From NCBI RefSeq assembly GCF_037646345.1, contig NZ_JBBEWR010000009.1, positions 158,247-222,246 of the forward strand: a stretch of 64,000 nt of DNA, given 5' to 3'. Positions 9,235-18,984 of this stretch are shown here, piece after piece (the first letter of the stretch is position 1; each line of letters begins with the position of its first letter). The DNA comes from Ascidiimonas aurantiaca (GTDB lineage Bacteria; Bacteroidota; Bacteroidia; Flavobacteriales; Flavobacteriaceae). The notes beneath the pieces are model-generated. The model was not told where the DNA came from, did not search any database, and saw nothing but the letters and a program-made list of their open reading frames with translations. The translations under genes were made by a program, and so were the position numbers.

Positions 9235-9822
9235 ATGATAAAACTGTTTTTAAGACTTAAACACTGGCAATTGTTTTTGTTATTATTGGGCGTTCCCTTA
9301 CTTTTTCAATTTTATGTCATGTTTGCTCTGCTCTGGAACCTAAAAACCGATCCAAACCCTACGAATGAAAGTGTACTGAACTTTTTTGAAGTGTTCCCAT
9401 TGGTAATGATACTCTTTACCGGAGTTTTTTTTGGTTGGTTTTGGTCAATAGCATTGGGCCTGAAAGAAAAAATACCGGCAGAAATAAAAATGAAAACCAC
9501 CCGGTTTAAGATCTTTTTCTTTATTCCGCTGGTGTATATAGTTTCTTTAATGATCTATTTGGGTAATATTTTTAGCGGATTACAGGTAGATGATGCATTT
9601 GAAGCAGGTAGTTGGATCGTTGTAGTCATAGTACCTTTACATTTATTTTCCATGTTTTGTATGTTTCACACCATGTATTTTGTTGCCAAAACCATAAAAA
9701 CTGCAGAATTACAACGAAAAGCAGGATTTGGAGATTTTGTTGTGGAGTTCTTTTTATTATGGATTTATTTTATCGGGATCTGGATCATACAACCCAGGAT
9801 AAATAAGCTGGCTGCAGTGTAG
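9235..9822 (+). CDS. Four-helix membrane protein, unknown
   Basis: A 195-residue protein with four predicted transmembrane helices at about 10-34, 46-70, 90-112 and 126-150, plus a hydrophobic C-terminal stretch (VVEFFLLWIYFIGIWIIQPRI). The final QPRINKL motif is common in small Bacteroidota integral membrane proteins of unknown role. No enzymatic motif is visible. It is preceded by a 220-nt spacer and likely transcribed alone. Confidence 0.6.
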   Translation: MIKLFLRLKHWQLFLLLLGVPLLFQFYVMFALLWNLKTDPNPTNESVLNFFEVFPLVMILFTGVFFGWFWSIALGLKEKIPAEIKMKTTRFKIFFFIPLVYIVSLMIYLGNIFSGLQVDDAFEAGSWIVVVIVPLHLFSMFCMFHTMYFVAKTIKTAELQRKAGFGDFVVEFFLLWIYFIGIWIIQPRINKLAAV

Positions 9823-10010
9823 AAAAAATACACCTGAATGCAAAGTGCATCGTAGCAATTGCACAATGTATAAAGAGGTTACGTATCGTAATAAGCCCAA
9901 TGGCATTTTTACGCACCGGTAAATAGTCACGCCATTCCTATTTAAGAAATCCGTATATTTAAACTCCGGTTTTGTCATGGTAAAATCCTGATCGGCTACC
10001 GGCATACATT

Positions 10011-11933
10011 GTGAAGCAACCCTTTTTATTTATATTCGTCATTTTTCTTCTGGCTCCCATATTTGCTTTTTCGCAATTGTCCGTGGAAGACCATCTAGGT
10101 ATGGAAAACCTGAACAGCCCTAAAGTTTTTGGATCGCAACTCCTTTTTGTAAAAACCACCAAAGAGCAATGGGACGGAAAAACCACGTCTTCTATTATTC
10201 TGGCCGATAGAAAAGAGAAAGACCAGGTGCAACTTACCCAAAACGAATACGATTATGATCCTCAATGGTCGCCAGATGGTAAGTATGTTTCCTTTATTTC
10301 CTATCGTGATAACCTGCAACAGATCTACATTCTTCCTAAAAATGGAGGAGTCCCTCAAAAAGTATCTAATGCCCAGGCGTATATATCGCATTACCGGTGG
10401 TTGGATAATGAGACCATTGCCTATGTAGATGACGAGCCCAGAGACAGCCTTATCGTTGCTAAAGAACAAGAAAATGGAGGCGGTTATGTAGCAGGTACCG
10501 AATTTTATACCAATGCACTCTGGACCTATGATATCACATCTGGCAAAACGAAAAAAATTACTGATGGGACTTATAGAATTGTTGAATTTGATATCAGCAC
10601 CCATGGCAACTATCTTGCTCTTGTAGGTGCCAAAAACTATGACACTTATGAATGGATCGTAAACAGTTGGGTAGAAGTTATCGATATTGAAAACGGGAAC
10701 TCGGTTTATAAATTCCGTAATGGTAATGCCTTTACCACTCCGGTGTTTTCACCTGACGGACAAAAACTAGCCTTTGTGGCAAGTACGGAAGGCTATGCTT
10801 CCAATGATGGGTTGTTTATGGCCCACCTTAGTACAGGTAATACACAAAATCTAACCTATGAATTTGATCCTACCATTCAAAAAATACAATGGATAGACAA
10901 TCAGACGATTAGTTTCTCCACTCCTAAAAATGGTTATACGGGGATATACAAGGTTGGTCTCAATGGTGATATTCATAATATGCTATCTCCCTTTTGGGTG
11001 ATTTACGATTATCAATTGGAAGGCCGAGAGATCTTTTTTACTGCTTCGCGAAGCTCAAAGACAAATCAATTATACACGTTACCTATTGGGCAAAAACCTG
11101 AAAAGGCGTTACAACTTACCCAACTGAATCCTGAACTTAATGATAAAATTAAAACATCCAGCAGCACTTTGGAGTATTTAAGCAAAGATGGTACCAACGT
11201 ACAGGGAATAGTCACCTATCCGCCGGAATACGATCGTTCCACGACCTATCCTCTTATGGTTATTCCGCACGGTGGCCCCGATGCAGTAGTTTTAGATGAT
11301 TTTAACTGGATGGGACAATTTTTTGCAGACAACGGTTATGTGGTTTTTCAACCCAATTTTCGGGGCAGTATAGGCTATGGCAGAGACTTTTATGCGGGTA
11401 ACAGAAATGCATTTGGGCAAACCGATCTTGAAGATATTATGGCGGGGGTTAACAAATTAATTGAACTAAAAATAGCCGATGCTGATAGAATGATCATAGG
11501 CGGTTGGAGCTATGGCGGGTATATGGCCAATTGGGCCATTACACAAACCAACGCTTTCAAAGCCGCTATAAGCGTAGCGGGGGTGTCAAATTTGGTAAGC
11601 CTGTATGGTCAACATGAGTTTAGTAACCGAAAAATTGGTATTTGGGAATATAGGTCCATCCCTATAGATAATGTTGAGAACTACCGGAAAGCTTCTCCTG
11701 TGTTTTTTGTTAAAAAAGCAGAAACACCACTTCTTATTTTACACGGGGCCAATGATACCCGAAGCCCCACATTACAGGCCTGGGAAATGTATCGTGCCAT
11801 GAAAGATGCCGGTAAAGAAGTGAAAATGATTATTTATCCGCGTGCCGGACATAGCATTGGTAATCCTCTTCAGTTTAAAAGTGTATTGGCTAACTGGTTA
11901 GAGTGGGCCAATGAAAAAATCGGAAGGATCTGA
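10011..11933 (+). CDS. S9-family (prolyl oligopeptidase/DPP-type) serine peptidase
   Basis: A 640-residue secreted protein. The start is GTG at 10011, chosen because it places a good signal peptide (FLFIFVIFLLAPIFAFSQ) at the N-terminus. Residues 25-370 form a beta-propeller with WD40-like PD40 repeats (YDPQWSPDGKYVSFIS, TPVFSPDGQKLAFVAS). Residues 390-640 are the alpha/beta hydrolase domain with catalytic Ser about 500 (GGWSYGGYMANW), Asp about 579 (GANDTRSP) and His about 612 (RAGHSI). The family cleaves short peptides, often after Pro or Ala, in the periplasm. It is convergent with the S15 hydrolase that follows. Confidence 0.9.
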   Translation: MKQPFLFIFVIFLLAPIFAFSQLSVEDHLGMENLNSPKVFGSQLLFVKTTKEQWDGKTTSSIILADRKEKDQVQLTQNEYDYDPQWSPDGKYVSFISYRDNLQQIYILPKNGGVPQKVSNAQAYISHYRWLDNETIAYVDDEPRDSLIVAKEQENGGGYVAGTEFYTNALWTYDITSGKTKKITDGTYRIVEFDISTHGNYLALVGAKNYDTYEWIVNSWVEVIDIENGNSVYKFRNGNAFTTPVFSPDGQKLAFVASTEGYASNDGLFMAHLSTGNTQNLTYEFDPTIQKIQWIDNQTISFSTPKNGYTGIYKVGLNGDIHNMLSPFWVIYDYQLEGREIFFTASRSSKTNQLYTLPIGQKPEKALQLTQLNPELNDKIKTSSSTLEYLSKDGTNVQGIVTYPPEYDRSTTYPLMVIPHGGPDAVVLDDFNWMGQFFADNGYVVFQPNFRGSIGYGRDFYAGNRNAFGQTDLEDIMAGVNKLIELKIADADRMIIGGWSYGGYMANWAITQTNAFKAAISVAGVSNLVSLYGQHEFSNRKIGIWEYRSIPIDNVENYRKASPVFFVKKAETPLLILHGANDTRSPTLQAWEMYRAMKDAGKEVKMIIYPRAGHSIGNPLQFKSVLANWLEWANEKIGRI

Positions 11934-11948
11934 TTTTATACCAGTCGT

Positions 11949-11982
11949 AAAAAAGTTTTCCGTTACAAAGTGTAATGGAAAC
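11949..11982 (-). terminator. Terminator of the CocE/S15 gene
   Basis: The arms GTTTTCCGTTACA (11955-11967) and TGTAATGGAAAC (11971-11982) pair with one bulge. On the minus strand the hairpin is followed by a T-run (complement of 11949-11954), so it terminates the leftward gene. On the plus strand there is no T-run. Confidence 0.55.
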
Positions 11983-11996
11983 AATAGCTACTCTTC

Positions 11997-13775
11997 TTAT
12001 TCAATTACCGGTATATCAATAAACGATATCTTATTTTCATTTCTAAATATACTATAAGTGGGTGTTCCTTCAGGAGGTACCCGGTCAAAAGTATCCTTAT
12101 CAGCACCGGCTATGGCAATCCGAAGCGCATGCCCTTTTTTAATACGTACAGAAGTGGGCCATAGTTTAAATGTAATTTCTTCAACCACATGCTCTTTCAT
12201 AGGTGCAGCATCTTCTTTTTTAAAGGAATGGTAAGGTACCTCTCCAAATACAGGGTCTTTTGAGAGTTTTCGGTGTTCCAGCAGCAGCCCGCCTTCAGTA
12301 ATATAGGTACTGTTGCCGTTTTCATCAACCGTTTCCAGATATACAAAAAGGGCTCCTTCTTTATGAGTTGATGATACTTGTAACGATACCACAGGAGTTC
12401 CGGTAATCTGAAGATCTTTGGTAAGTGGAGAAGTGGTATAGGTCAATAGTAAAGAGTCATTTGCATTTCGCTGGTTCAGGCCCAAAACATGCTTTCCCAT
12501 TTGTGTGGCCCATCGGTTATGAGTTCCCGTAGAGGCCGAAAAATCTACCGTATATGTGTCATACCCTTTTGTTTCTTTTGGAGCAGAAGAGCCGAGTACC
12601 CCATTAGCCTGTAAAAACCATTTTTTACGCGATTGTCCGGCCGGGGGCCATACCATTGATTCTTTAAAGGTCTCTTCCCCCAAATTGTAGTAGGTAATAG
12701 TGGGCTGTTTTTCATATCCGTTAGGTGTGTTTTTCAGATAATGATCAAAAAAATCGAGTTGTAACTGCAGTTGTTCCTGTACGCCGGGAACCGGTGCTAT
12801 GGGGGTATCACTCACTACAAACGGACTCGCATGCGAGTCTCCTCCGTGTGAAGTGGCCATCATGACTACTTTTTGCGGGTTTTTAAAGTGTTTTAGTCGC
12901 ATTAAGGTACCTTCTGCCGTTCCGGCATCCATCCAACTGGTGAGTACCAGCATGGGTACCTGCGATTCGGAGATCTCTTTTCGCCAGTATATCGGGTCGC
13001 ATTCGGCATAGGTATAGTCTCCGAATTTAGAATCCCGATAAGGTGCTTTACGGGTATTTTCAAGTACAATGGGGTTATTGGCATGTTCCTTAATTGCTTC
13101 TTCCGGGATACGATCGGTTACACGACGCACTCCCGCTTCCAGTACCTCCGTGGCATTCTGATCGAGTAAATTTACGTATTGGCTCCATGTAGCTATAAAA
13201 CCGGTAGCCAGCATGCCGTAAGGCCATACCGGACTTTTATACAAGTTAAAATCAGACCACCCGGGCACCACCGCTTTTACTGCGGGATGTCCTGTGGCAC
13301 ACAACAGTTCTGCTGTAGTGCCTGAATATGAAGTGCCATAGGCCCCCACCAAACCATTGGACCACGACTGGTTTACCACCCAGTCTATTATATACCTGGC
13401 GTCGCGCACCTCTAAAGGGGTGTATTCCCCGGGGCGTACACCATAAGAAGCTCCGGTTCCGCGTACATCTATTTTTACAATGATATAGTTATTCGCGAGG
13501 AAAAAAAGATCGCGTTCATCAAATAATAATTGCGGTTGTCCGGTTTCAGGATCTTCGGAAGCTCTCCAATAGCGGGTAAATTCAAGAAGTGCCGGCAATT
13601 GCTGATCCTGGTATTCTTTTGGGAAATATACATCTACCGCCAGTTGGGTTCCGTTAACCGCAGGAACATAAAAAGATTGTGAGTTGGCCATATACGTATC
13701 GGTCTCCAGATCTTGTGCCTGCCCTAAAGCCTGCCCCAGTACAAACAGTACTATAAGTAAATTAATGTATTTCAT
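11997..13775 (-). CDS. CocE/NonD-family (S15-like) secreted hydrolase
   Basis: A 592-residue protein with a signal peptide (cleavage near GQAQ). Residues 30-340 are the alpha/beta hydrolase core: oxyanion Tyr region (LEFTRYW), nucleophile Ser149 in GAYGTSYSG, Asp about 282 (SWMDAGT) and a His in TSHGGDSHASPF (about 308-312). Residues 360-590 are the C-terminal jelly-roll of the X-Pro dipeptidyl-peptidase/CocE family (SSTHKEGALFVYLETVDENG; LRIAIAGADKD). The family acts on Xaa-Pro peptides, esters or beta-lactam acyl groups. The natural substrate is unknown. Periplasmic or surface location is expected. Confidence 0.88.
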   Translation of the reverse strand: MKYINLLIVLFVLGQALGQAQDLETDTYMANSQSFYVPAVNGTQLAVDVYFPKEYQDQQLPALLEFTRYWRASEDPETGQPQLLFDERDLFFLANNYIIVKIDVRGTGASYGVRPGEYTPLEVRDARYIIDWVVNQSWSNGLVGAYGTSYSGTTAELLCATGHPAVKAVVPGWSDFNLYKSPVWPYGMLATGFIATWSQYVNLLDQNATEVLEAGVRRVTDRIPEEAIKEHANNPIVLENTRKAPYRDSKFGDYTYAECDPIYWRKEISESQVPMLVLTSWMDAGTAEGTLMRLKHFKNPQKVVMMATSHGGDSHASPFVVSDTPIAPVPGVQEQLQLQLDFFDHYLKNTPNGYEKQPTITYYNLGEETFKESMVWPPAGQSRKKWFLQANGVLGSSAPKETKGYDTYTVDFSASTGTHNRWATQMGKHVLGLNQRNANDSLLLTYTTSPLTKDLQITGTPVVSLQVSSTHKEGALFVYLETVDENGNSTYITEGGLLLEHRKLSKDPVFGEVPYHSFKKEDAAPMKEHVVEEITFKLWPTSVRIKKGHALRIAIAGADKDTFDRVPPEGTPTYSIFRNENKISFIDIPVIE

Positions 13776-13802
13776 TTTTCTGGTATTCAGGTAGTTATTA
13801 AA

Positions 13803-13828
13803 AGCCTCGTGTTTATAAACACAGGGCT
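13803..13828. promoter_or_regulatory. 26-bp near-palindrome upstream of the CocE/S15 gene
   Basis: Inner GTGTTTATAAACAC (13809-13822) is perfectly palindromic. It is flanked by AGCC and GGCT after a two-base mismatch. It lies 28-53 nt upstream of the leftward start codon, a place fit for an operator or a transcript hairpin. Confidence 0.35.
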
Positions 13829-13934
13829 AAAAGTAATACATGCCAACAACTTAAAATTGTAAAAAATAAAACCTTGTTGCTGTTATTTTTCTTGTGAAAG
13901 ACAGTTTTCCGTCATGAATTGTATAAATATGTAT

Positions 13935-14786
13935 TTAGTTTTTATCTATAAGTAACAACCTAACCTGTCTTTGTAGTTCTTCAATTTCTCCTTGTTGCTT
14001 TGCGATTGTATTGCTCTGAGACTTCAATTTCTTTTCCTGTTGTATTGTATAAAGAGTAAGTTCTTCAATTTTCTGAAGTAATTTAGCATCCATTTCGCCC
14101 AAAAAGATCCCGTTGACTTCTACCTCTTCTGCACTGGGGATATCTTTTAAATGGCCGTTTTCCTTTATATATTGTTCCACTTCATTAAGAGTAGGCAGGG
14201 GATAATCTTCTTCAAACACAAAGTCAGACCATCCGGTTTCTACTTTAATTTCTTTAGCTCTTATATTTCCATTTACTGCCAGTTTCCAAAGGCCTGGGGA
14301 AAGGGTACCTATACCTACATTTCCATCATCTGCCTCAATGATCATACTTTCCTGCCCACCGCCTATGGCAAAGATTAGTGAATTAAAGTTTCCGTTTTCT
14401 CCATTGGTAGAACGTATATAGGCACGGTCTGTACCTCCTACGGTTTCTAAAAACTTAATTTTGTGGGTTCGGCTAAGAGCAATATCGCCGTTTACTTCCA
14501 GCCGGGAGACCGGAGTGGATGTCCCAATCCCGACATTGCCATTATCCAGTATATCAAAAAACCGGTGATACGTTCCGTCGTTCCAGTATATGGATAATGG
14601 ATTATTGATATCAAAAGATGATCTTGGACCACTAAAATGCCAGAATCCTACACGGTTTCTCAGGTTAAAACTTGCTGAGGTACTATCTAGCTGTTCGGCC
14701 GTGTAAAAGGTTGGGTATTGTTGAGCATGTACTCCTAAAAGTATAAACAGTGTAAGTATGAGAGCAGTTGTAGTTTTTGTTTGCAT
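13935..14786 (-). CDS. Tail-fibre-like NVGIGT-repeat secreted protein
   Basis: A 283-residue protein with a signal peptide ending GVHAQ. Two NVGIGT units (NVGIGTSTPVSRLEVNGDI; NVGIGTLSPGLWKLAVNGNI) precede the C-terminal module FVFEEDYPLPTLNEVEQYI..HLKDIPSAEEVEVNGIFLGEMDAKLLQKIEELTLY and a coiled-coil tail. Its C-module belongs to the same subtype as the protein at 32316 (WSDFVF..GIFLGEMDAKLLQ), not to that at 6613/18985. Probably surface-exposed. No specific function is known. Confidence 0.8.
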   Translation of the reverse strand: MQTKTTTALILTLFILLGVHAQQYPTFYTAEQLDSTSASFNLRNRVGFWHFSGPRSSFDINNPLSIYWNDGTYHRFFDILDNGNVGIGTSTPVSRLEVNGDIALSRTHKIKFLETVGGTDRAYIRSTNGENGNFNSLIFAIGGGQESMIIEADDGNVGIGTLSPGLWKLAVNGNIRAKEIKVETGWSDFVFEEDYPLPTLNEVEQYIKENGHLKDIPSAEEVEVNGIFLGEMDAKLLQKIEELTLYTIQQEKKLKSQSNTIAKQQGEIEELQRQVRLLLIDKN

Positions 14787-14892
14787 AATAAAGTGTAATG
14801 TTTATCAAATTGGGTTTATATATATGTAATATAATTAAAAAACCTATTGTAATAAAAATTCTTTTATAGAGTTATGTTTTTTTGATCAGTAC

Positions 14893-16782
14893 CTAAAAAA
14901 GTCTTCCCGTAAGGTATAAAGTAATAGGAATGGCGCCTTCTTCTGTTTGCCAACGATCGTGGCTGGAAGTACGCCGGTATTTGCTTCCCTCTTCATACCC
15001 TTTGCCATAGGTGAAAAAGATGTTATTATAAGTTTTATTGCTATACCATATCTTAACGATCTCATAGGTAACAATTACATCTTTATCAATTACAATGTTT
15101 TGGTCACTAAAATCTTTGTGTATCCATTTCTGGCCACGATAACTTTTCATAAACAGTTCTTTTTGCAAAAGAGATGTGTGTGGTAAGTCATTCTTAACAT
15201 TATAAATATTGATCCTGAAGAGAATACTGTCCGTAGTATTAAACCGCATATGAAAATTTACATCCTGTAACATATACCTTTGGGCATGTACAATACGTAT
15301 GCCGTATTCGCCCCCTTTACCATAATGTGTGGAATTACTCTCTCCAAGGGTTCTTTTTGAAGGTTTTACCCGCCCCAGTTTTTTAGTCTTGAATATCTCT
15401 TTATCTCGTACCACTACTTCTTCTAACTGTATGGTTTTTTCCTTTAATTGAACTGTAAGAAAAGAATTCTGTATGTCTTTTATGGGTAGGTTGTAGGTGG
15501 TGTACCCCAAAGAAGAAAAAGAAAGCCGATCCTCGGGTTTTGCCTGGCGCAGATCAATTTCAAAAGTGCCGTCTTCTCGGGAGATTACTCCAAAGTTTTT
15601 GTGAAAAACCCCAATGTTTACAAAAGGAATAGGAGTTCCGGATTTTGCAGATCGTACCACACCCTTCAGGATCAGGCCAGACCGGGCAGATGTTTTGGGC
15701 CTGTTTTTTACTGCTTCTAGGGCTCTTACTGCCTTTAGCATTCCTTCCTTATAAGAAACCCTATTTTGGAAATTTTCATATAATATTGGAATGATTATGG
15801 GAAGATATCTGAAATCTTTTTGATCTTTGTAGGTGGTAAGCAATTGTTGTTCACTTTCAGGATCGTTTAATATACGGGCTATCAGTACTTCTCCCGCCCT
15901 TACAAGATGCTCATTAAGAGTGGCGCTCCATGTTAAATAATTCTGTTTGCGCATAACGGTTTTGACGGGTTCATGCAGGTACTCTGTACTTTTCATAAGG
16001 GTTTTGGGAATATGCTGAAATGAAGGAGCCAGCAACGAGTGCGCAAATTCGTGTATATTCAGTTCCCTGAGCGCATCAGGATCATCAAATCCCATTTGTA
16101 GTGCAGGAAGATTCTGTGTACTCACAGCCGAGATCACATTAAATGCTATTTTACTACCGTCTTGCGTGGCAAAGCCCATACCTGGCGGAAGAGTAAGCGA
16201 AGGGATCACCTGATACTTTTCAAATGAAAAGTTGTAAAATGCTTCCATAGGTGTGATAAAGTCCCGTAAAAACAAATGTTTTTTAATTTCTCTGACAACT
16301 GCTTTGTAATAGACGGCGTTTTTTTTCATGTACTGGTCAAACTGTACCTCTTTATAAAAAGCATTCATAGTTTCCAGAAAAAAGGTAACATTCTCTTTAG
16401 CTTCTGCCGGATCTTTGCGTTGGGAAAAATGAATAATGCGGTTTATATTAAAGTTTTCCGGGAGCCGGGCATTTGGAAAATCGGGAATATGCGCCAGTAA
16501 ATAATTAAAATCACTAATCCACAAATATTCAATACGGGGCAATAAAGCATTTAATGTGGCATTCTTTCCAAAACGTCCGTATTCTTTTAGAATTTGTTGT
16601 CCGTAGGGCCAGTTTTCAGTCTGGTCGTCAAAGAGCGGATTATTGGGGTTTTCATAGATAATGGTATAAACCAGTCCTATAAATTCTATGTTTTGATTAA
16701 ATGAAACGTTTAGCTTTTCCTGAGCGTGTGCAAAATACTTCACCCCCAGCATGCATGTGAGTACGATTACTGTTTTTTTCAT
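14893..16782 (-). CDS. DUF4932-like putative metalloprotease with carboxypeptidase-regulatory domain
   Basis: A 629-residue secreted protein (signal peptide ending AHAQ). Residues 22-360 resemble the DUF4932 family and carry a zinc-protease signature, HEFAH (244-248). Residues about 371-455 are a CarboxypepD_reg-like beta-sandwich (GVVRSAKSGTPIPFVNIGVF..EDGTFEIDL..FSSLGYTTYNLPI). Residues 500-629 are a beta-rich tail (MHFRFNTTDS-type, then RINIYNVKND) often found after such domains in Bacteroidota. The zinc-binding third ligand cannot be assigned by eye. It lies upstream of the tail-fibre-like gene at 13935 on the same strand (about 106 nt apart). Confidence 0.7.
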   Translation of the reverse strand: MKKTVIVLTCMLGVKYFAHAQEKLNVSFNQNIEFIGLVYTIIYENPNNPLFDDQTENWPYGQQILKEYGRFGKNATLNALLPRIEYLWISDFNYLLAHIPDFPNARLPENFNINRIIHFSQRKDPAEAKENVTFFLETMNAFYKEVQFDQYMKKNAVYYKAVVREIKKHLFLRDFITPMEAFYNFSFEKYQVIPSLTLPPGMGFATQDGSKIAFNVISAVSTQNLPALQMGFDDPDALRELNIHEFAHSLLAPSFQHIPKTLMKSTEYLHEPVKTVMRKQNYLTWSATLNEHLVRAGEVLIARILNDPESEQQLLTTYKDQKDFRYLPIIIPILYENFQNRVSYKEGMLKAVRALEAVKNRPKTSARSGLILKGVVRSAKSGTPIPFVNIGVFHKNFGVISREDGTFEIDLRQAKPEDRLSFSSLGYTTYNLPIKDIQNSFLTVQLKEKTIQLEEVVVRDKEIFKTKKLGRVKPSKRTLGESNSTHYGKGGEYGIRIVHAQRYMLQDVNFHMRFNTTDSILFRINIYNVKNDLPHTSLLQKELFMKSYRGQKWIHKDFSDQNIVIDKDVIVTYEIVKIWYSNKTYNNIFFTYGKGYEEGSKYRRTSSHDRWQTEEGAIPITLYLTGRLF

Positions 16783-16814
16783 TTTTGATTGATTTTAAGG
16801 CAAAAGAAAGGTGC

Positions 16815-16845
16815 AAAAACCGGATGATCGTCCAGTTACCGGTTT
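16815..16845 (-). terminator. Terminator of the AraC gene
   Basis: AAACCGG (16817-16823) pairs with CCGGTTT (16839-16845). Read leftward the hairpin ends in TTTTTG. It lies just past the stop of the AraC-family gene and before the start of the DUF4932-like gene. Confidence 0.45.
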
Positions 16846-16881
16846 CTGGATATAAAAAAAGGCGGAAAAGTATACTGTTTT

Positions 16882-17892
16882 TTACTTTTGGAAGTATTGC
16901 GACGGACTTTTACCGGTCTCGGCTTTGAATATGGCATTAAAACTGGACTTGGAATTAAATCCGGCTTCTAAAGCAATACCTAGCAATGTCATGTGTTGGT
17001 GTTCTCCGGCATTTACTTTTGTAATAACCTCCTGAACACGCAATCGGTTAATAAAACTCCTGAAATTGGTTTTATAGTGTTTGTTTATAAGGTACGAAAG
17101 ATATTTAGGAGACAGTTGCAGAGAAGCAGATACTTCTGAAAGTGACAGCCCTGGTTTGGTAAACCCTTTATTTTCAACAATCATTTTTTCAAAAGCCGCC
17201 AGATCTTGTTTCTGGTTGTGTTTTTTGAACTGTTGTTCCAGTTTTGCCGAAGGTGCAGTGCTGTCAAAAAATCGGGGATACAAATAGGCCAGATAGCCAA
17301 AAACAAACAGCGAACTTACCAAAATAGCCTCTACTATAGTAAATATACGGTTTGGGAAAACATAATCTACCATCCACAGTAATACAAAAAGAGAGAATAA
17401 GGCATAGGCCAGGTAGTACCTGGTAGAGGCCGGGTAGGTGAAGGCTCGTATTAAAACCAGTACAAGCCATAGTATGGGCAGTTGTTGTGTAAAAAATACC
17501 CAGATAAAAAGATCAACGGGGAACCACTGTACTTCCCAAAAATAGTAAACGTAGTATCGAATACATGTCAGGACGACCTCTACCAGTGCCGGTACAAATA
17601 ACAAATAGTCCTTTTTTGCGGGGACGGCCCCAGGAGTTCGTATGAGTTTTAACACCCACTGTACCGCAGGGGCAACAAGCAGGTATGAGCTAAGTATCCA
17701 GTAGGGAAAAGCGGGATTACTTTGTATATGCTGTGTGGCAATCCCCCAGTATGTCCATAATTCTATGGAAATCACAAAAAAAACCAGCCCCAGAAAAAAC
17801 CGGAAATAATCCGATTTAAACCAGGCACTCATCAGGGCGAGGCTCAGAAGGAGACCCTGACCGGCTGACACCAGTAAAAGTAATTCGCTCAA
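16882..17892 (-). CDS. AraC-family regulator with N-terminal 7TM domain
   Basis: A 336-residue protein. Residues 1-215 contain about seven transmembrane helices (SAGQGLLLSLALMSAWF, FFLGLVFFVISIELW and so on). Residues 235-336 are the two-helix-turn-helix AraC DNA-binding domain (LSLSEVSASLQLSPKYLSYLINK; LGIALEAGFNSKSSFNAIFKAETGKSPSQY). This membrane-anchored AraC type is widespread in Bacteroidota and usually regulates nearby surface proteins. The ligand is unknown. The DUF4932-like gene downstream on the same strand is a plausible target. Confidence 0.85.
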   Translation of the reverse strand: MSELLLLVSAGQGLLLSLALMSAWFKSDYFRFFLGLVFFVISIELWTYWGIATQHIQSNPAFPYWILSSYLLVAPAVQWVLKLIRTPGAVPAKKDYLLFVPALVEVVLTCIRYYVYYFWEVQWFPVDLFIWVFFTQQLPILWLVLVLIRAFTYPASTRYYLAYALFSLFVLLWMVDYVFPNRIFTIVEAILVSSLFVFGYLAYLYPRFFDSTAPSAKLEQQFKKHNQKQDLAAFEKMIVENKGFTKPGLSLSEVSASLQLSPKYLSYLINKHYKTNFRSFINRLRVQEVITKVNAGEHQHMTLLGIALEAGFNSKSSFNAIFKAETGKSPSQYFQK

Positions 17893-17970
17893 AACAAAAA
17901 AACGTTGATTAGCGTATTCAAATATACTATAGAATATGAGTTAGTAAAACCCGAAAAAACGATATTCGTA

Positions 17971-18000
17971 AATAAAAGGCCTATTGTTTTTAAACAGGCC
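17971..18000 (-). terminator. Terminator overlapping the SGNH-hydrolase stop
   Basis: Read leftward, GGCCT (complement of 17996-18000) pairs with AGGCC (complement of 17978-17982), with an inner GTTT/AAAC pair, followed by TTTTATTT. The hairpin overlaps the last codons of the hydrolase at 17990. Confidence 0.45.
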
Positions 18001-18799
18001 CGGCAGAGGTATCTTTATTTTTGGTTACCGGTAAGAGCGACTGTTCGCAGATCTCACGTGCCACATCCTTTGCCCAGGTCTGGTAGGCGAGGGGAGAGGG
18101 ATGTACCCCGTCACTAAAAAAGTTGGCTTCTGTAGCGTTTACCCCCAAACGATGTATCCAATCAGTTAATGTGATCTTTCGGGAATAAAAATATACATTT
18201 TTAAAAGAGGCTGTTACTTTGGTGAGTTCCTCTCCCAGTATTTCCACCAGGTTTCCCACTATACGTTGTATTAACGGGGTAAATGCCGGAAACTCTTTTA
18301 TAGGTGGCATATTACAAAATACGATAATCGCATTGGGGTACAATACTCTTAATTGTACAATGAGTTCGCGTATATCCCGTTTCCATCGTTTGGGTGTATT
18401 TAAGGTAAAGGCATCATTACCACCCAGCCCTATCACGATAAGGTCTGCCGAAGACACATTTAGTTTGGGCAACATTTTAGTACGTAGGTGCTTAGCTGTA
18501 TATCCGCTTTTGGCGGCTACTTTCCAGTTGACGTTAATATGGTATTGTTTAGAAAGTTCTCGGGCAATGGTGCCTGTAAAACCCTCATCATGAGTGGCTA
18601 CTCCCACGCCGGCAATGGTACTTTCTCCCAGGGTTAGCAGGTTCAGGGTATTTGTAGCGTTAGAGTAGCGGCAAAAACCTTCTTTTCCCCGGGCTTCCGG
18701 AAGCCGGGGTACCTTTTCACGTATCTTTTTTCCCTGAAAATACATGATGGGTAATAAGGGAAAAGCCAGGATAGCTCCTGCAAAATACTTAAAACTCAT
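17990..18799 (-). CDS. SGNH/GDSL-family hydrolase
   Basis: A 269-residue protein with an N-terminal hydrophobic anchor (FAGAILAFPLLPIMYF). Block I reads LTLGESTIAGVG (GES in place of GDS, usual for this branch), block III GLGGNDAF, and block V has the catalytic Asp and His in SDGVHPSPLAYQTWA. The family contains esterases and deacetylases acting on lipids or on acetylated sugars. The N-terminal helix suggests a periplasmic or inner-membrane position. It is divergent from a tail-fibre-like gene at 18985, and a truncated copy of this pair lies at 6223-7503. Confidence 0.85.
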   Translation of the reverse strand: MSFKYFAGAILAFPLLPIMYFQGKKIREKVPRLPEARGKEGFCRYSNATNTLNLLTLGESTIAGVGVATHDEGFTGTIARELSKQYHINVNWKVAAKSGYTAKHLRTKMLPKLNVSSADLIVIGLGGNDAFTLNTPKRWKRDIRELIVQLRVLYPNAIIVFCNMPPIKEFPAFTPLIQRIVGNLVEILGEELTKVTASFKNVYFYSRKITLTDWIHRLGVNATEANFFSDGVHPSPLAYQTWAKDVAREICEQSLLPVTKNKDTSAGPV

Positions 18800-18984
18800 A
18801 ACCAGAGTTAGTTATACAACATAACGTTCCATCGTTAGTAAAAACTGTAAGAGAGTTACTAAAGAAACCGTTTTCTGTATGTACGAAACTAAGGAATAAT
18901 AATTATTTTTAACTTGAAAATTATATAATTCAAATAAGCTGTAACAACAACGTTACCATAAATCATGTATAAAAAAGTCTATAA

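Noticed and set aside
9612..9806. Alternative frames inside the 9235 membrane gene
   Set aside because: Shadow frames with no independent signals.
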